64,000 nt of DNA from positions 620,001-684,000 of the forward strand of contig NZ_PUFH01000005.1 in assembly GCF_004354555.1 (NCBI RefSeq). The letters run 5' to 3'. This stretch comes from Leuconostoc citreum. GTDB taxonomy: Bacteria; Bacillota; Bacilli; Lactobacillales; Lactobacillaceae. The position numbers were made by a program, and so were the translations under genes. Of this stretch, positions 42,251 through 55,679 are shown piece after piece (the first letter of the stretch is position 1; every line of letters starts with the position of its first letter). Under the pieces are notes generated by a model. It did no database searches. It had not been told where the DNA came from and worked only from the letters and a program-made list of their open reading frames with translations.

Positions 42251-43948
42251 TTATTTGGTTGCGTCTTTGGTATATTGGCGCCGCAAATCTTTGGCATTGG
42301 CAAGTGCCGTTTTAGAAACTTTATCGCCCGATAACATCATGGCAATGGCGCGCTCACGACCTGATTCATCTAGTGACGAAACCTGAGTTATTGTACGATC
42401 GTGTTCTGTTGTTTTAGCAATTAGAAAATGATGTGTGGCTGCAGCAGCAACTTGTGGTAAATGCGTAATCGCAAAAACCTGCGAGTCAGCTGCAATTGTC
42501 AACATTTTCTTAGCAATCGCCTGGGCTACACGTCCGGAAACACCGGTGTCTGCTTCATCAAACACAATTGAAATAATATGTTGCTGTTTAGCAAACGTCG
42601 TCTTCAATGCTAGCATTAATCGTGCTGTTTCACCGCCAGAAGCAATTTTAACTAATGGGGCCATACCTTCACCAACATTTGTCTGAACATAAAATTCTAC
42701 GCTATCAGAGCCAGATGAAATAAAACCTTCAATGGGCTCAAAATGTACCGCAAATTCTGACCCTGTCATCAATAAGTCTGACAATTGCTGATTAACATCC
42801 TGTTCTAACTGACGTGCCACTTGCTGTCTAACTTCACGTAGTCTCATCGCTTTTTGACGCAAAGATTGACGTAAACTATTTTGCTTGACTTGTAACTTAT
42901 CCACATTAAATGAATCATCTACCAACGTTGCAAGTTCAGCATTAACTTTTTCTTGAAAAGCCAAAACATCGGCCACTGTTGTCCCATATTTTCTTTCCAA
43001 ACCATGAATCAACTGTAAGCGTTCTTCAATACGTAATAATTCTGATTCATCATAGGTTAATGCGCCTATCTGTTCATCAACATCTCGACCGACTTCTTGC
43101 GCCGTGTAATAACTATCGGCAATCGTTTTAGCTAGCTCAGCATAGGTATTATCATACGCCGCAATTTCTTGTAACTCGTGCATCGCTTCTGCCAATAGGT
43201 CTATTGCACCAGTTTGTTCGCCATTCAGCGCAAACTGTGTATTTTGTAAGCGATCAGCAATTTTCTTGTAATTTAACAATTTACCACGGGCATCCAATAA
43301 ATCATTTTCTTCATTCAAACTCAAATCCGCTTCCATTAACTCTTGCTGCTGAAATTGTAGCAGGTCTAGTCGTTGCGTCATTTCTTGCTGTGATGTTTGA
43401 ATTTTACGAATACGTTGGGTAATTGCACGAAACTCCAAAAATTCGCTTTGATAAGCTGACTTGACCTGCAACAACATGTCCCCACCAAATGCATCAAGCA
43501 ACTGTATATGCTCATCTACATTAAGTAGTTGCTGTGTATCGTTTTGTCCTTGAATGTCGACCAGCTGTCGACCAATAATCGATAACGTTTTTAAGTTAAT
43601 TAAAACACCATTGATTCTGATCACACTACGTCCGTTATGATTCAGCTCACGGTAAATAATCATTTGTCCATCATCAGCTTCAATGCCATGTTGGCTTAAA
43701 AGCGTTAGTAACGATTGATTGGTTGTAATACTAAATACAGCTTGTAAAATAGCTTTTTTGCTGCCATGTCGAACCATTTCAGAACTCGCACGACCGCCGG
43801 TTAATAGTAGTAAAGCGCCAATAATAATTGATTTACCTGCACCCGTTTCACCCGTTAAAACGGTCATGCCATCTTCAAATTGTAAATCAATTTTCTCAAT
43901 AATGGCAAAATTTTCAATGACAAGATTTTCTAGCATATTCGCTTTCAT
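42251..43948 (-). CDS. recN: DNA repair protein RecN
   Basis: SMC-like ATPase acting at double-strand breaks, 565 aa. Walker A GETGAGKSIIIGALLL near 34-49, central coiled coil (about 150-370), signature ASGGETARLMLALK and Walker B IVFDEADTGVSG. Two starts are possible: ATG 43948 (only 1 nt past AGGAGC) or ATG 43936 (MLENLVIENFAIIE, the family start, 13 nt past GGAG); neither spacing is ideal. It ends the xseA-to-recN operon. Confidence 0.95.
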   Translation of the reverse strand: MKANMLENLVIENFAIIEKIDLQFEDGMTVLTGETGAGKSIIIGALLLLTGGRASSEMVRHGSKKAILQAVFSITTNQSLLTLLSQHGIEADDGQMIIYRELNHNGRSVIRINGVLINLKTLSIIGRQLVDIQGQNDTQQLLNVDEHIQLLDAFGGDMLLQVKSAYQSEFLEFRAITQRIRKIQTSQQEMTQRLDLLQFQQQELMEADLSLNEENDLLDARGKLLNYKKIADRLQNTQFALNGEQTGAIDLLAEAMHELQEIAAYDNTYAELAKTIADSYYTAQEVGRDVDEQIGALTYDESELLRIEERLQLIHGLERKYGTTVADVLAFQEKVNAELATLVDDSFNVDKLQVKQNSLRQSLRQKAMRLREVRQQVARQLEQDVNQQLSDLLMTGSEFAVHFEPIEGFISSGSDSVEFYVQTNVGEGMAPLVKIASGGETARLMLALKTTFAKQQHIISIVFDEADTGVSGRVAQAIAKKMLTIAADSQVFAITHLPQVAAAATHHFLIAKTTEHDRTITQVSSLDESGRERAIAMMLSGDKVSKTALANAKDLRRQYTKDATK

Positions 43949-43963
43949 GCTCCTAATACATTT

Positions 43964-44422
43964 CTATTTTTCCAGTAATTTCTGAATAATACTCGTCATT
44001 TCTGCTGTTGTCACACCATCTTTTAATAATACGAGTACCGTACCATCATCACTCAAAGTACCAAAAACCTCTGGAAAATTGACTTTTTCAAACAAGTTAG
44101 CAATTAACTGTGCACTACCAGGCTGTATTTTTAATAAAATTTGACCGCGTTGTGCACGTTGACTTAAAAATGATTGCTGCAACGCACGACGTAAACGTTG
44201 CAAATGCGGTCGGTCATCTTGTTTTGGCAAATGATAGTGAAAACCGCCATGAGCATTAGGGACCTTAATCAGTCCCAACTCATTGATATCTCGTGAAATA
44301 GTTGCTTGTGTCACTGTTTCGCCCAAGGTCTCAAAATAAGCAACAATGTCTTCTTGACGTCCTAGCGGTTGATTTTGAATAAGTGTCATGAGTGTTTTTT
44401 GACGTGTTTTTTTATTCATCAT
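43964..44422 (-). CDS. argR: Arginine repressor family regulator
   Basis: 152 aa ArgR/AhrC type. N-terminal winged helix with QATISRDINELGLIKVP (recognition helix) near 39-55; C-terminal hexamerisation and arginine-binding domain with GTLSDDGTVLVLL where GTISGDDTILVI is usual. Controls arginine genes, and in Firmicutes sits between tlyA and recN as here. Its start overlaps tlyA by 11 nt. Confidence 0.93.
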   Translation of the reverse strand: MMNKKTRQKTLMTLIQNQPLGRQEDIVAYFETLGETVTQATISRDINELGLIKVPNAHGGFHYHLPKQDDRPHLQRLRRALQQSFLSQRAQRGQILLKIQPGSAQLIANLFEKVNFPEVFGTLSDDGTVLVLLKDGVTTAEMTSIIQKLLEK

Positions 44423-45254
44423 CCTTATTTCCTACATGGTTTAATTGCGCATAGGTTTGTTCGAGTAGCTTATCAATATCAATATCTGTATTCATAGTTG
44501 CTGTCTGTTCGCGCATCAAGATAGCTAAAAATTCAATATTGCCCTGCCCGCCCTTAATTGGTGAGTAGGTTAACCCTTTAATTGAAAAACCTTCTGCAAG
44601 CATCATTTGTACAGTCTTTTGTAACACATGCTTATGAACGTGTGGATCTTTAATAATCCCATTTTTACCGACATGCTCGCGACCCGCTTCAAACTGAGGC
44701 TTAATCAGTGCAACAACATGTCCGCCAGACGTAATAATTTGAGATAATGGTGGCAAAATTAGTCCAAGAGAAATAAATGACACATCAATCGTTGCAAATT
44801 GTGGTTGCCCAAACTTAAAATCATTTAATTGTGAGTAACGAAAATTAGTATTTTCCATCACTTTAACGCGCTCATCTGAACGCAATTTCCATGCTAATTG
44901 ATTCGTCCCTACATCCAATGCATACACTAATTTGGCCCCATTTTGAAGGGCAACATCAGTAAAGCCACCTGTAGACGAGCCAATATCTAAAACAACTTTA
45001 TCAGCGACCGAAATATCAAAATCATTGAGCGCTTTTTCTAACTTTAATCCGCCACGTGATACGTATTTTAGTTTTTCACCTTTAAAATGCAATTCCGTTG
45101 TAACAGGTATTTTCTGACCTGCTTTATCTAAACGTTCTTCATTGTCACCTAGTATTTCCCCCGCCATCACTGCTCGCTTAGCTTGTTCACGTGAGTCAAA
45201 TAGGCCCTGTTGTACTAACAATATATCAACACGCTCTTTTTCTACAGCACTCAT
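44412..45254 (-). CDS. TlyA-family rRNA 2'-O-methyltransferase / hemolysin-like protein
   Basis: 280 aa. An S4 RNA-binding domain (about 8-70; RVDILLVQQGLFDSREQAKRAVMAG) precedes an FtsJ/RrmJ methyltransferase domain with DIGSSTGGFTDVAL as SAM loop. TlyA homologues methylate ribosomal RNA, and in mycobacteria set capreomycin sensitivity; the hemolysin label is historical. It overlaps ispA by 4 nt (ATGA). Gene order xseA-xseB-ispA-tlyA-argR-recN is the Firmicutes standard. Confidence 0.92.
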   Translation of the reverse strand: MSAVEKERVDILLVQQGLFDSREQAKRAVMAGEILGDNEERLDKAGQKIPVTTELHFKGEKLKYVSRGGLKLEKALNDFDISVADKVVLDIGSSTGGFTDVALQNGAKLVYALDVGTNQLAWKLRSDERVKVMENTNFRYSQLNDFKFGQPQFATIDVSFISLGLILPPLSQIITSGGHVVALIKPQFEAGREHVGKNGIIKDPHVHKHVLQKTVQMMLAEGFSIKGLTYSPIKGGQGNIEFLAILMREQTATMNTDIDIDKLLEQTYAQLNHVGNKDDE

Positions 45255-46165
45255 ACTGATTCTCCAATTAAATCTAAAAATTCATCTAACAATTGCCGAT
45301 CAAAACTGGCCTCACGCTGCGCAATATTAGTTAATCGTTGCCGTGCATCAGCAAGTAAATCATTTCGTGTACGCTTTGCAGCAGCCATACCTACAAGATG
45401 TGGTAATGAGTCAACAGCTTCGTCATTATCTTGATCAAAGTCATCAATATCATCTTGAATTTGAAAGGCTAGGCCAAAATCATAACCAAACTGATATAAA
45501 TCATACTGCGTTTTCGGGTGTACTACTGTTGAAGCCATTTCCTGAGATAGTTTACCACCGATATCAGTTGCATAACTAATTAGTGCTGCTGTTTTCGGGG
45601 CATATACATCATTTAATAGCCAATCATAAGTCACATCAGATTTTTGATGGCCATGGTTCTGCATATCATGTATTTGACCAATAACCATACCATTAGCACC
45701 AGCATATCGTGATAACTGCCGTATGATGGTTATCACCTGCTCATCACTCACTTTTTGTACGTTCGCTGCCAACGCATTTGCTTCAGAAACAACCTGAAAA
45801 GCACCAGTTAACAAAGCATCACCAACTAAAATAGCTGATGATTCTCCAAATTTAGCATGAACACTTGGTTGTCCGCGACGCCAAAGATCATTATCCATGG
45901 CAGGTAAATCATCGTGCACAAGCGAATAAGAATGCACCCACTCCACCGCCGTTGCCAATTTTAGTAAATTGGGTGTCACGGACACATTAAAGCTGGATAG
46001 TACTGCCAAAGTTAATAACGGACGTAAACGTTTTCCGCCATTTAGCACAGCATAACACATCATCTGCGCAAATTCAGCATCGTCAGATATAGCAATTAAA
46101 TCCGTCTGTAACTGTTGGTCAATTTTTGGACGCCAAATCGCTTGAAAATTTTTTAGATTAGTCAT
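45251..46165 (-). CDS. ispA: Farnesyl/geranyl diphosphate synthase
   Basis: Trans-isoprenyl diphosphate synthase, 304 aa, producing short-chain prenyl diphosphate for undecaprenyl phosphate and quinones. First aspartate-rich motif [10 protein letters not shown] and second [12 protein letters not shown] hold the Mg2+; GGKRLRPLL near 52-60 binds diphosphate. Overlaps the xseB stop by 8 nt. Confidence 0.95.
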   Translation of the reverse strand: MTNLKNFQAIWRPKIDQQLQTDLIAISDDAEFAQMMCYAVLNGGKRLRPLLTLAVLSSFNVSVTPNLLKLATAVEWVHSYSLVHDDLPAMDNDLWRRGQPSVHAKFGESSAILVGDALLTGAFQVVSEANALAANVQKVSDEQVITIIRQLSRYAGANGMVIGQIHDMQNHGHQKSDVTYDWLLNDVYAPKTAALISYATDIGGKLSQEMASTVVHPKTQYDLYQFGYDFGLAFQIQDDIDDFDQDNDEAVDSLPHLVGMAAAKRTRNDLLADARQRLTNIAQREASFDRQLLDEFLDLIGESV

Positions 46166-46382
46166 TAGTTAGTTCCAAATCGGTTAGTTTATCATCATCA
46201 CTCATCACTTTAGCCAATGTTTCTTCTGCATGTTTGAGCGTGCCTTGCAATTCTTTTACCAAACCGACACCAGTTTGAAAATCAGCCAGAGCCGTCTCTA
46301 AAGGACGATCACCCTTCTCTAATTCACTAACAATGCCTTCTAATTGCTGTAACTTATCTTCGAATGTCTTTGTTTCACTCAT
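46158..46382 (-). CDS. xseB: Exodeoxyribonuclease VII small subunit
   Basis: 74 aa helical protein that binds the XseA coiled coil. Signature [25 protein letters not shown] and LKEL-type [16 protein letters not shown] are the conserved family pattern. Overlaps the end of xseA by 8 nt, which is usual. Confidence 0.95.
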   Translation of the reverse strand: MSETKTFEDKLQQLEGIVSELEKGDRPLETALADFQTGVGLVKELQGTLKHAEETLAKVMSDDDKLTDLELTND

Positions 46383-47661
46383 GTGTTAGTTTGCTCGTTT
46401 CTATTATTTTTGCTTTTGCCACGCCATCGCTCAAGCGCAGATTAACTTGATCCTCTGCAGCAATTTCTTGAATACTTTTCACAACTTGTTGTTCTTTTTC
46501 CATCACTACAAAGCCACGGACTAATATTTTCAATGGGCTCATTGAGTCTAATTTAGCTGCTAGCAGCTGTAGTTTTTCTCTTGGTTGTTGTAATATCTGT
46601 TGGCTCATCTGCGATTGCCTCTGGGAAACAACTGTGAGACGGTGTCGAGCTGCAACAATGTGTTGTTGCATTAGTTGCTCAAGATCATGTCGTAATTGAT
46701 CCACACGTTGATTATAGCCAACATACAAACGGTCTGGTTGTTGAAAAATGACGTGATTAGCTACGCGCGCAACGCGTTGACGTTTGACATCAATCTGCTG
46801 TTGCAGCGTTAATTGTAAACGCACTTGTAATTCGTTTAAACGTGTTATCAACTGTGTCAAGGTAACTGGCGTGGCTAACTCAGCTGCTGCTGTTGGCGTA
46901 GCCGCACGATGGTCTGCGACGAAATCAATCAGTGTATTATCTGTTTCGTGGCCGACTGAACTAACCACAGGAATGCTAAGCTCGGCGACAGTTCGTGCCA
47001 ACATTTCATCATTGAATGCCCATAAGTCCTCTATGGAACCCCCACCACGACCAACAATCAATGTGTCATATTGATTTGATTTATCAATACGTTGGATTTG
47101 TTTAATAATCGTTTTTGCTGCTTTCTCTCCCTGAACAACGGCTGGATACAAAACAACTTGCGCACTTGGAAAACGACGTTGCACTGTTCTAACTATATCC
47201 TCAATGACGGCCCCAGTCGGCGAAGTTACCACTGCGATTTTTCGTGGTAATAGCGGTAATTTTTTCTTAGGAAAACTAAACAACCCTTCGGCTGATAATT
47301 TTTTCTTCAACTGTTCATATGCTAGAAATAAGGCTCCCACACCATCGGGTGTCATATCGTCCAAAATAATTGCATAGGTACCATTTGGCTCGTACAATTG
47401 TACATGGCCAACCGCATTTATTTTCATACCTTCTTCTGGCTGAAATTTTAGTCGATTAGCATACGAGAACATCGCAGCAGAAATTACGGCACGCCCACTT
47501 GGATCTTTAATTGAAAAGTAAAGATGCCGGCCACGCCGACGGCCCATATTAGAAATTTCACCAGTAACATAGACTTTTTGTAAATATGGATCTGCATCAA
47601 ATTTACGCTTTAAATATGCTGTAAGTGCACTAATTGTTAAATATTTTTGAGTTTCAGACAT
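46375..47661 (-). CDS. xseA: Exodeoxyribonuclease VII large subunit
   Basis: Single-strand nuclease, 428 aa: N-terminal OB fold (about 20-105; [22 protein letters not shown]), nuclease core with [30 protein letters not shown] and [19 protein letters not shown], then a long coiled coil. No Shine-Dalgarno lies upstream of the ATG. A strong promoter (TTGTAT, 16 nt, TATAAT with TGG) ends 6 nt before the start codon, so the transcript should begin at or next to the A of ATG (leaderless). Heads a six-gene operon. Confidence 0.96.
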   Translation of the reverse strand: MSETQKYLTISALTAYLKRKFDADPYLQKVYVTGEISNMGRRRGRHLYFSIKDPSGRAVISAAMFSYANRLKFQPEEGMKINAVGHVQLYEPNGTYAIILDDMTPDGVGALFLAYEQLKKKLSAEGLFSFPKKKLPLLPRKIAVVTSPTGAVIEDIVRTVQRRFPSAQVVLYPAVVQGEKAAKTIIKQIQRIDKSNQYDTLIVGRGGGSIEDLWAFNDEMLARTVAELSIPVVSSVGHETDNTLIDFVADHRAATPTAAAELATPVTLTQLITRLNELQVRLQLTLQQQIDVKRQRVARVANHVIFQQPDRLYVGYNQRVDQLRHDLEQLMQQHIVAARHRLTVVSQRQSQMSQQILQQPREKLQLLAAKLDSMSPLKILVRGFVVMEKEQQVVKSIQEIAAEDQVNLRLSDGVAKAKIIETSKLTHE

Positions 47662-47667
47662 AGTTTA

Positions 47668-47695
47668 ATTATACCATTTTCATGTATATATACAA
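47668..47695 (-). promoter_or_regulatory. Leaderless promoter of xseA operon
   Basis: Minus strand TTGTAT (47690-47695), 16-nt spacer, TATAAT (47668-47673) preceded by TGG, 6 nt from ATG 47661. It abuts the camS terminator T tract. Confidence 0.75.
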
Positions 47696-47716
47696 AAAAG
47701 CATAGCTAGACTATGC

Positions 47717-47718
<2 letters not shown>
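47694..47718 (-). terminator. Terminator of camS
   Basis: AAGCATAG / CTATGCTT stem (47698-47705 / 47711-47718), 5-nt loop, T6 on the minus strand. It includes the camS stop. Confidence 0.85.
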
Positions 47719-50940
<3,222 letters not shown>

Positions 50941-50973
50941 CTAAAATTGTCTCATACAATTCAGAAGCCTAGC

Positions 50974-53223
50974 CTAGTCCACTTTCTGAATTGGGGCAAA
51001 AGCCGCTAATAACTGCTTCACCCCTTCAGATGGAAAAGCTACTTTTAATTCTTGATCATCAGCACGACCAGACACTGAAATTACTGTGCCAACGCCCCAT
51101 TTTTTATGTGATACCTTATCACCAGTCGACCATGAAGTTTGATCGCCGCCGGTAACACCATTTGTAATTTTAGTGACCGGTGTCGCCTGATACGTTGTTG
51201 CTGTTGCAAGCTGCATTTTACGGTCAAATGGCAAGGTTTTTTTCTGTGTCTTGTCTCGTGATAGACCAGAATACGCTGTTTCCAATAGTTCTGGTGAAAT
51301 TTCAGCAATAAAACGCGACGGCTCGTTGGCTTGAGTACGTCCGTATAGTAATCTTGAAAAAGCATTTGTTAAAAACAGCTTTTTCATAGCACGCGTAATG
51401 CCAACATATGCCAAGCGACGCTCCTCTTCCAATAAATCTTCATCCATCATGGCACGTGATAGAGGAAAAATACCTTCCTCTAGACCAATTAAGAATACCA
51501 CAGGAAATTCCAACCCTTTGGCAGCATGTAATGTCATCAAAGTAACTGCACCATCACCCTCTTCAAAGTCGTCCAAATCACTCATCAAAGCAGTCGTGCC
51601 AAGAAAATCCGTCACTGGGTCGATAGACTCGGGATCTTCTGGTTGATATTTATCATCAAACTCTTTAGTCACAGACAAGAATTCTTCTAAGTTTTCCAAA
51701 CGCGCTTGACTATCAGGATCATTTTTCTCGGCTAACATTTGCCGGTAACCAGACTGCGTCATGACAAGTTCTGTTAATTCAGTTACATTTAAAAATTCTG
51801 ATTGTTGGCGTAAATTATGCATTATTTCAGCAAAAGTCAAAAACTTACTTGCTGCCTTTGTTGTAATAGATGGTGCTAATTCGATACTTTCAATGGCTTT
51901 CATATAAGATACATTTAAGCGATTAGCCAATTCCCGTAACCGAGTTAAGGATGTCGCCCCTAATCCGCGCTTTGGCTCATTAACAACCCGCTCAAAAGCA
52001 GCATTATCATCTGGATTAGTAATTAAACTCATGTAAGCCATAATATCTAAGATTTCTTTACGTTCGTAGAATTTATGACCGCCGACCATACTATAAGGCA
52101 TATTAGCCTTAACAAGTGATTCTTCTATATTACGCGACTGCGCATTTGTCCGATAAAGCACTGCAAAATCACTATAAGCCATATGTTTCGTCTCACGTAA
52201 CTGCTGTATATTTGACAAAATAAAATTTGCTTCATCATGCTCTGTCTGTGCACGGTAATATGTAATTTGATCGCCTTTACCGTTTTCAGTCCACAATTTT
52301 TTAGGTACACGTTCATTATTATGATTAATGACTGCATTGGCTGCGTCTAAAATATTTTGCGTTGAACGGTAATTTTGCTCTAACATAACTGTATGGGCAT
52401 TTGGATAATCTTTTTCGAAATTCAAAATATTATTCATATTTGCCCCACGCCAACCATAGATTGACTGGTCGGCATCACCGACAACGGCCAAATTTTTAGA
52501 GCGTTGCGCTAATAAATTAACAATTGTATATTGGGCATCATTGGTATCCTGATATTCATCAACATGCAGGTATTCAAACTGTTGCTGATAGCGCGCTAAC
52601 ACATCTGGCGCCGATTGAAAAAGGTCAATAGTGAGCATAATTAAGTCATCAAAATCAACACTTTGAGAACGCTTTAATTCAGCTTGGTAAGCAGTATAGA
52701 CCTCTGCCACAGTTTCTTGAAAAGCATTATCAGCAGCTTTAGCATAATCACGTGGTCGCAACATGTCATTTTTTGCGTTGGAAATCATGCCTAGGATTGT
52801 GCGCGGATCGTACTGATTTGTATCCAGATTCAAATCATTAATCACCCGCTTCATTAATGTGCGCTGTGCACTGGTATCAATAATTGTAAAATTCTTTGCT
52901 AACCCAATAGCTTCGCCGTCCCGACGTAAAATTCGCACCGCTAGAGCATGAAAAGTTGACACCCAAATATCACGAGCAACATCTTCAGACAACAATGCCG
53001 CAATTCTTTCACGCATTTCACGCGCTGCTTTATTGGTAAAAGTAATCGCTAAAATACGCCACGGAAAAACATTAAGGTCTTGTACTAGGTGGGCAATACG
53101 ATGTGTCAAAACACGTGTTTTACCAGAACCGGCACCGGCCATAATTAAGAGTGGCCCTTCTGTTGTCTGAACTGCTTCAGCTTGTTTATTATTCATTCCA
53201 TTGGTGAGTGTTTCTACTGACAT
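50974..53223 (-). CDS. pcrA: ATP-dependent DNA helicase PcrA
   Basis: UvrD/Rep-type 3'-5' superfamily 1 helicase for repair and plasmid replication, 749 aa. Walker A AGAGSGKTRVLTHRIA near 29-44, DEYQDTN, GDADQSIYGWRGA, LEQNYRST and the ITFTNKAA and LMTLHAAKGLEF motifs are intact. AGGAG lies 5 nt before the ATG. The C-terminal tail ends in the RNA-polymerase-binding VSHKKWGVGTVISV segment. Confidence 0.97.
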   Translation of the reverse strand: MSVETLTNGMNNKQAEAVQTTEGPLLIMAGAGSGKTRVLTHRIAHLVQDLNVFPWRILAITFTNKAAREMRERIAALLSEDVARDIWVSTFHALAVRILRRDGEAIGLAKNFTIIDTSAQRTLMKRVINDLNLDTNQYDPRTILGMISNAKNDMLRPRDYAKAADNAFQETVAEVYTAYQAELKRSQSVDFDDLIMLTIDLFQSAPDVLARYQQQFEYLHVDEYQDTNDAQYTIVNLLAQRSKNLAVVGDADQSIYGWRGANMNNILNFEKDYPNAHTVMLEQNYRSTQNILDAANAVINHNNERVPKKLWTENGKGDQITYYRAQTEHDEANFILSNIQQLRETKHMAYSDFAVLYRTNAQSRNIEESLVKANMPYSMVGGHKFYERKEILDIMAYMSLITNPDDNAAFERVVNEPKRGLGATSLTRLRELANRLNVSYMKAIESIELAPSITTKAASKFLTFAEIMHNLRQQSEFLNVTELTELVMTQSGYRQMLAEKNDPDSQARLENLEEFLSVTKEFDDKYQPEDPESIDPVTDFLGTTALMSDLDDFEEGDGAVTLMTLHAAKGLEFPVVFLIGLEEGIFPLSRAMMDEDLLEEERRLAYVGITRAMKKLFLTNAFSRLLYGRTQANEPSRFIAEISPELLETAYSGLSRDKTQKKTLPFDRKMQLATATTYQATPVTKITNGVTGGDQTSWSTGDKVSHKKWGVGTVISVSGRADDQELKVAFPSEGVKQLLAAFAPIQKVD

Positions 53224-53301
53224 GTGTGCTCCTATAGTGTAAATTAACTCTTATTATTATAACAGATTTGAATATGAACAAACGTTCGTATTAGAGAAAA
53301 T

Positions 53302-53326
53302 AAAAAAACGGAACATTTCCGTTTTT
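53302..53326 (-). terminator. Terminator of the glucosaminidase gene
   Basis: AAAAACGGAA/TTCCGTTTTT (53304-53313 / 53317-53326) with a 3-nt loop, T tract on the minus strand. Overlaps the stop codon. Confidence 0.88.
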
Positions 53327-53954
53327 ATTTTTGTGGTACATCAAAGCGCGACAAATGCCACGTCTGAATAATTGCGATGAGCTTTTCTGCATAAGTTGGA
53401 TCAGTGGCATACCCATCTTTTGTCAATGCATTAGCTGCTGCCTGATAATCTTTGGCCGCTAAAACATGCTGATATTGGGCCGCATTCCAACTCGTGCCAT
53501 GATAAAGTAATTCAGCATGCGCCTTCATACTCTCTTGCCATGAATCATAAGCTGCAAAGCGCCCTTGAATAGTGACCCATTCGCCATTTTGAAACTCCTG
53601 GGTTGGTAAAACAACACTTTTTTGCCCTGCGTCAGCTTTAATGCCGAATAAATTATTATACTGTGTCGATAGCGTCGAAGTATGCCAATCTGACTCTAAA
53701 ATAGCCTGCGCGATACTAATTGACGCAATCACACCGTACTTTTCTTGCATTAATCGCGCATATGGTGCTAGTTGATTAATCCAAGCTATTTTTTGTTGAC
53801 GCACAACGTCTTGTCCTTGTGCATTTTCTTTGTTGTATATTAGCGTTTGCGACCAAAAAGTTGCGCCAATTGCCAACACTAAAATACTGCTTATCCATAA
53901 CCAGAGATTCAAACGAAATATTTTCTTTTTGCCACGTCTTTTTCTTTTTGCCAT
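53325..53954 (-). CDS. GH73 N-acetylglucosaminidase (cell-wall hydrolase)
   Basis: 209 aa. A highly basic cytoplasmic start (KRKRRGKKKIF) precedes one membrane helix (about 17-38), acting as anchor or uncleaved signal. The hydrolase domain has the catalytic Glu in ILESDWHTSTLSTQYNNLFGIKA and the WQESMKAHAELLY and KDGYATDPTYAEKL motifs, typical GH73/FlgJ-like. It cleaves peptidoglycan glycan strands. The ATG lies one nt after the cydC stop, so it is probably co-transcribed with cydDC. Confidence 0.9.
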   Translation of the reverse strand: MAKRKRRGKKKIFRLNLWLWISSILVLAIGATFWSQTLIYNKENAQGQDVVRQQKIAWINQLAPYARLMQEKYGVIASISIAQAILESDWHTSTLSTQYNNLFGIKADAGQKSVVLPTQEFQNGEWVTIQGRFAAYDSWQESMKAHAELLYHGTSWNAAQYQHVLAAKDYQAAANALTKDGYATDPTYAEKLIAIIQTWHLSRFDVPQK

Positions 53955-55679
53955 TTAACCCAAATCATCCATTGCTAATAGTTGTTGAAAGTGTGTTGCA
54001 TTTTTTGCTAAATCAGTAGGTGTCCCCGACAAAGTAAATTGCCCTTTTTCAAGAAAATAAACTTGATCAGCTGCCCAAATACCCGTCAAATGATGTGTCA
54101 CCCAGATAATTGTGCGATCTGCTAATACAGTAAATATTTGCTGTAACACCTCATGCTCTGTTTTAGGATCTAAACTCACGGTGGGTTCATCTAAGATGAC
54201 TATTGGTGCATCTTGCAGTAAAATACGTGCCAAAGCAAAACGTTGGCGCTCACCACCAGAAAAACGTGTGCCTGCTTCTTGCATAGATGTGTTATAACCA
54301 CTAGGCAATCGGTCAATTAAAGGCTGCAATCCCGCTTGTTGAATAGCAATTTTGATTTGCTCATCTGTCGCTGAGAGATTGCCCATACGCACATTGTTTA
54401 AAATGCTGGTATCAAATAAATAAGCTTGTTGGTCTAATACCGCTACTAATTGAGAGAGCTGTTGTTGTAAAGCGCTGACATCATGACCGCCAATTGTGAC
54501 TTGACCACTCACTGGTAAAATATCACCGGTAATTAACTTTAACAACGTCGTTTTCCCGGAACCAGAACGTCCTAACAGAGCAATCTTTTGACCAGGTACA
54601 ACTGTTAGGTTAAGTTGACGAATAATCGCTTTATCATCATATTTAAAAGTAACATTTTTCAAAGCAACGGTTTCATCTGTCACATCAAGATGTGGTGTTG
54701 CTTTGATTGTATTTTCAGGTAGTGCATTCAATCGTTTGATACTATCTTCATAAAATGACGATTCACTGACGCCCTGATTAACACCAAGAAAGCTATCAAC
54801 CAAAGGAAAAACAGCCAAAGTAAAGGCAGCAATAAAATTGATAGCAATATGATTATTTGAGAATTGTGCGCCAGCCCAAAATAAAGTGGTAATCACTAAA
54901 ATTAGCGATAGCATTTGAATTAGAAAATCACGCCACCAGCCAAAATGCATACTGTTATTCTTAGTTGCCGCTAAATCAGCCATCACTCGCCCTTGGTAAG
55001 TCACAAGATCTCGTTGTCGTCCGGATGATATCCAATCCTGTAAACCTAAGATTGCATCAGTTGCATCGGTGTAAAGTTGCGCTTGCAATTGCTTTTGCCG
55101 GTGAACCCGTGATCGATTAGCTAACAGACTTAAGAGTGGCACAATAATCATAATCACCGCTAACATGACAAACCACCATAACATAAATAACCAGTTAACA
55201 ACACCAAAGCCAATGGCAACGAATAGATAGAGTAGAATTCCTGCGCCTAAGGGAAATATTGTTCTTAGGTAAAGATTTTGTAAGCGATCCAAATCATCAG
55301 CCAATAAGCTGAGGACTTCACCTGTTTGTAGCTGACCACGGATTTTACTAGCTGAACTGGCAACACTATCATACAAACGTTGACGTGATTTTGATACAAA
55401 TCGCAACACCCAGTTATGAGATACTAACCGCTGTGCATATCGAAAAATTGGTCTTGCAATACCAAAGCCACGTGTCAAGACGATAGGGACATAAATCAGT
55501 AAAATGTTATCTGGCCGTTGCGCTGCACGTGAGATTAAATAGCCAGAAATAAACATCAAGCCAGCAGCAGCAAAAATAGTCATAAAACTTAAAATAATGG
55601 ACCAAAACAAACCTGTTTTTTGCTGTTTTAAAAATGGTACAAGCCATCTATCTTGTTGCAGCATTTTTTTTACTTTCAT
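53955..55679 (-). CDS. cydC: Cytochrome bd biogenesis ABC exporter CydC
   Basis: Half-transporter of the heterodimeric CydDC thiol exporter and heme-transport complex, needed to assemble bd oxidase. 574 aa: six helices (about 20-310) then an ATP-binding domain with GRSGSGKTTLLKL, FSGGERQRFALARILL and VILDEPTVSLD. Overlaps cydD by 4 nt. GAGAGG lies upstream of the ATG. Confidence 0.92.
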   Translation of the reverse strand: MKVKKMLQQDRWLVPFLKQQKTGLFWSIILSFMTIFAAAGLMFISGYLISRAAQRPDNILLIYVPIVLTRGFGIARPIFRYAQRLVSHNWVLRFVSKSRQRLYDSVASSASKIRGQLQTGEVLSLLADDLDRLQNLYLRTIFPLGAGILLYLFVAIGFGVVNWLFMLWWFVMLAVIMIIVPLLSLLANRSRVHRQKQLQAQLYTDATDAILGLQDWISSGRQRDLVTYQGRVMADLAATKNNSMHFGWWRDFLIQMLSLILVITTLFWAGAQFSNNHIAINFIAAFTLAVFPLVDSFLGVNQGVSESSFYEDSIKRLNALPENTIKATPHLDVTDETVALKNVTFKYDDKAIIRQLNLTVVPGQKIALLGRSGSGKTTLLKLITGDILPVSGQVTIGGHDVSALQQQLSQLVAVLDQQAYLFDTSILNNVRMGNLSATDEQIKIAIQQAGLQPLIDRLPSGYNTSMQEAGTRFSGGERQRFALARILLQDAPIVILDEPTVSLDPKTEHEVLQQIFTVLADRTIIWVTHHLTGIWAADQVYFLEKGQFTLSGTPTDLAKNATHFQQLLAMDDLG

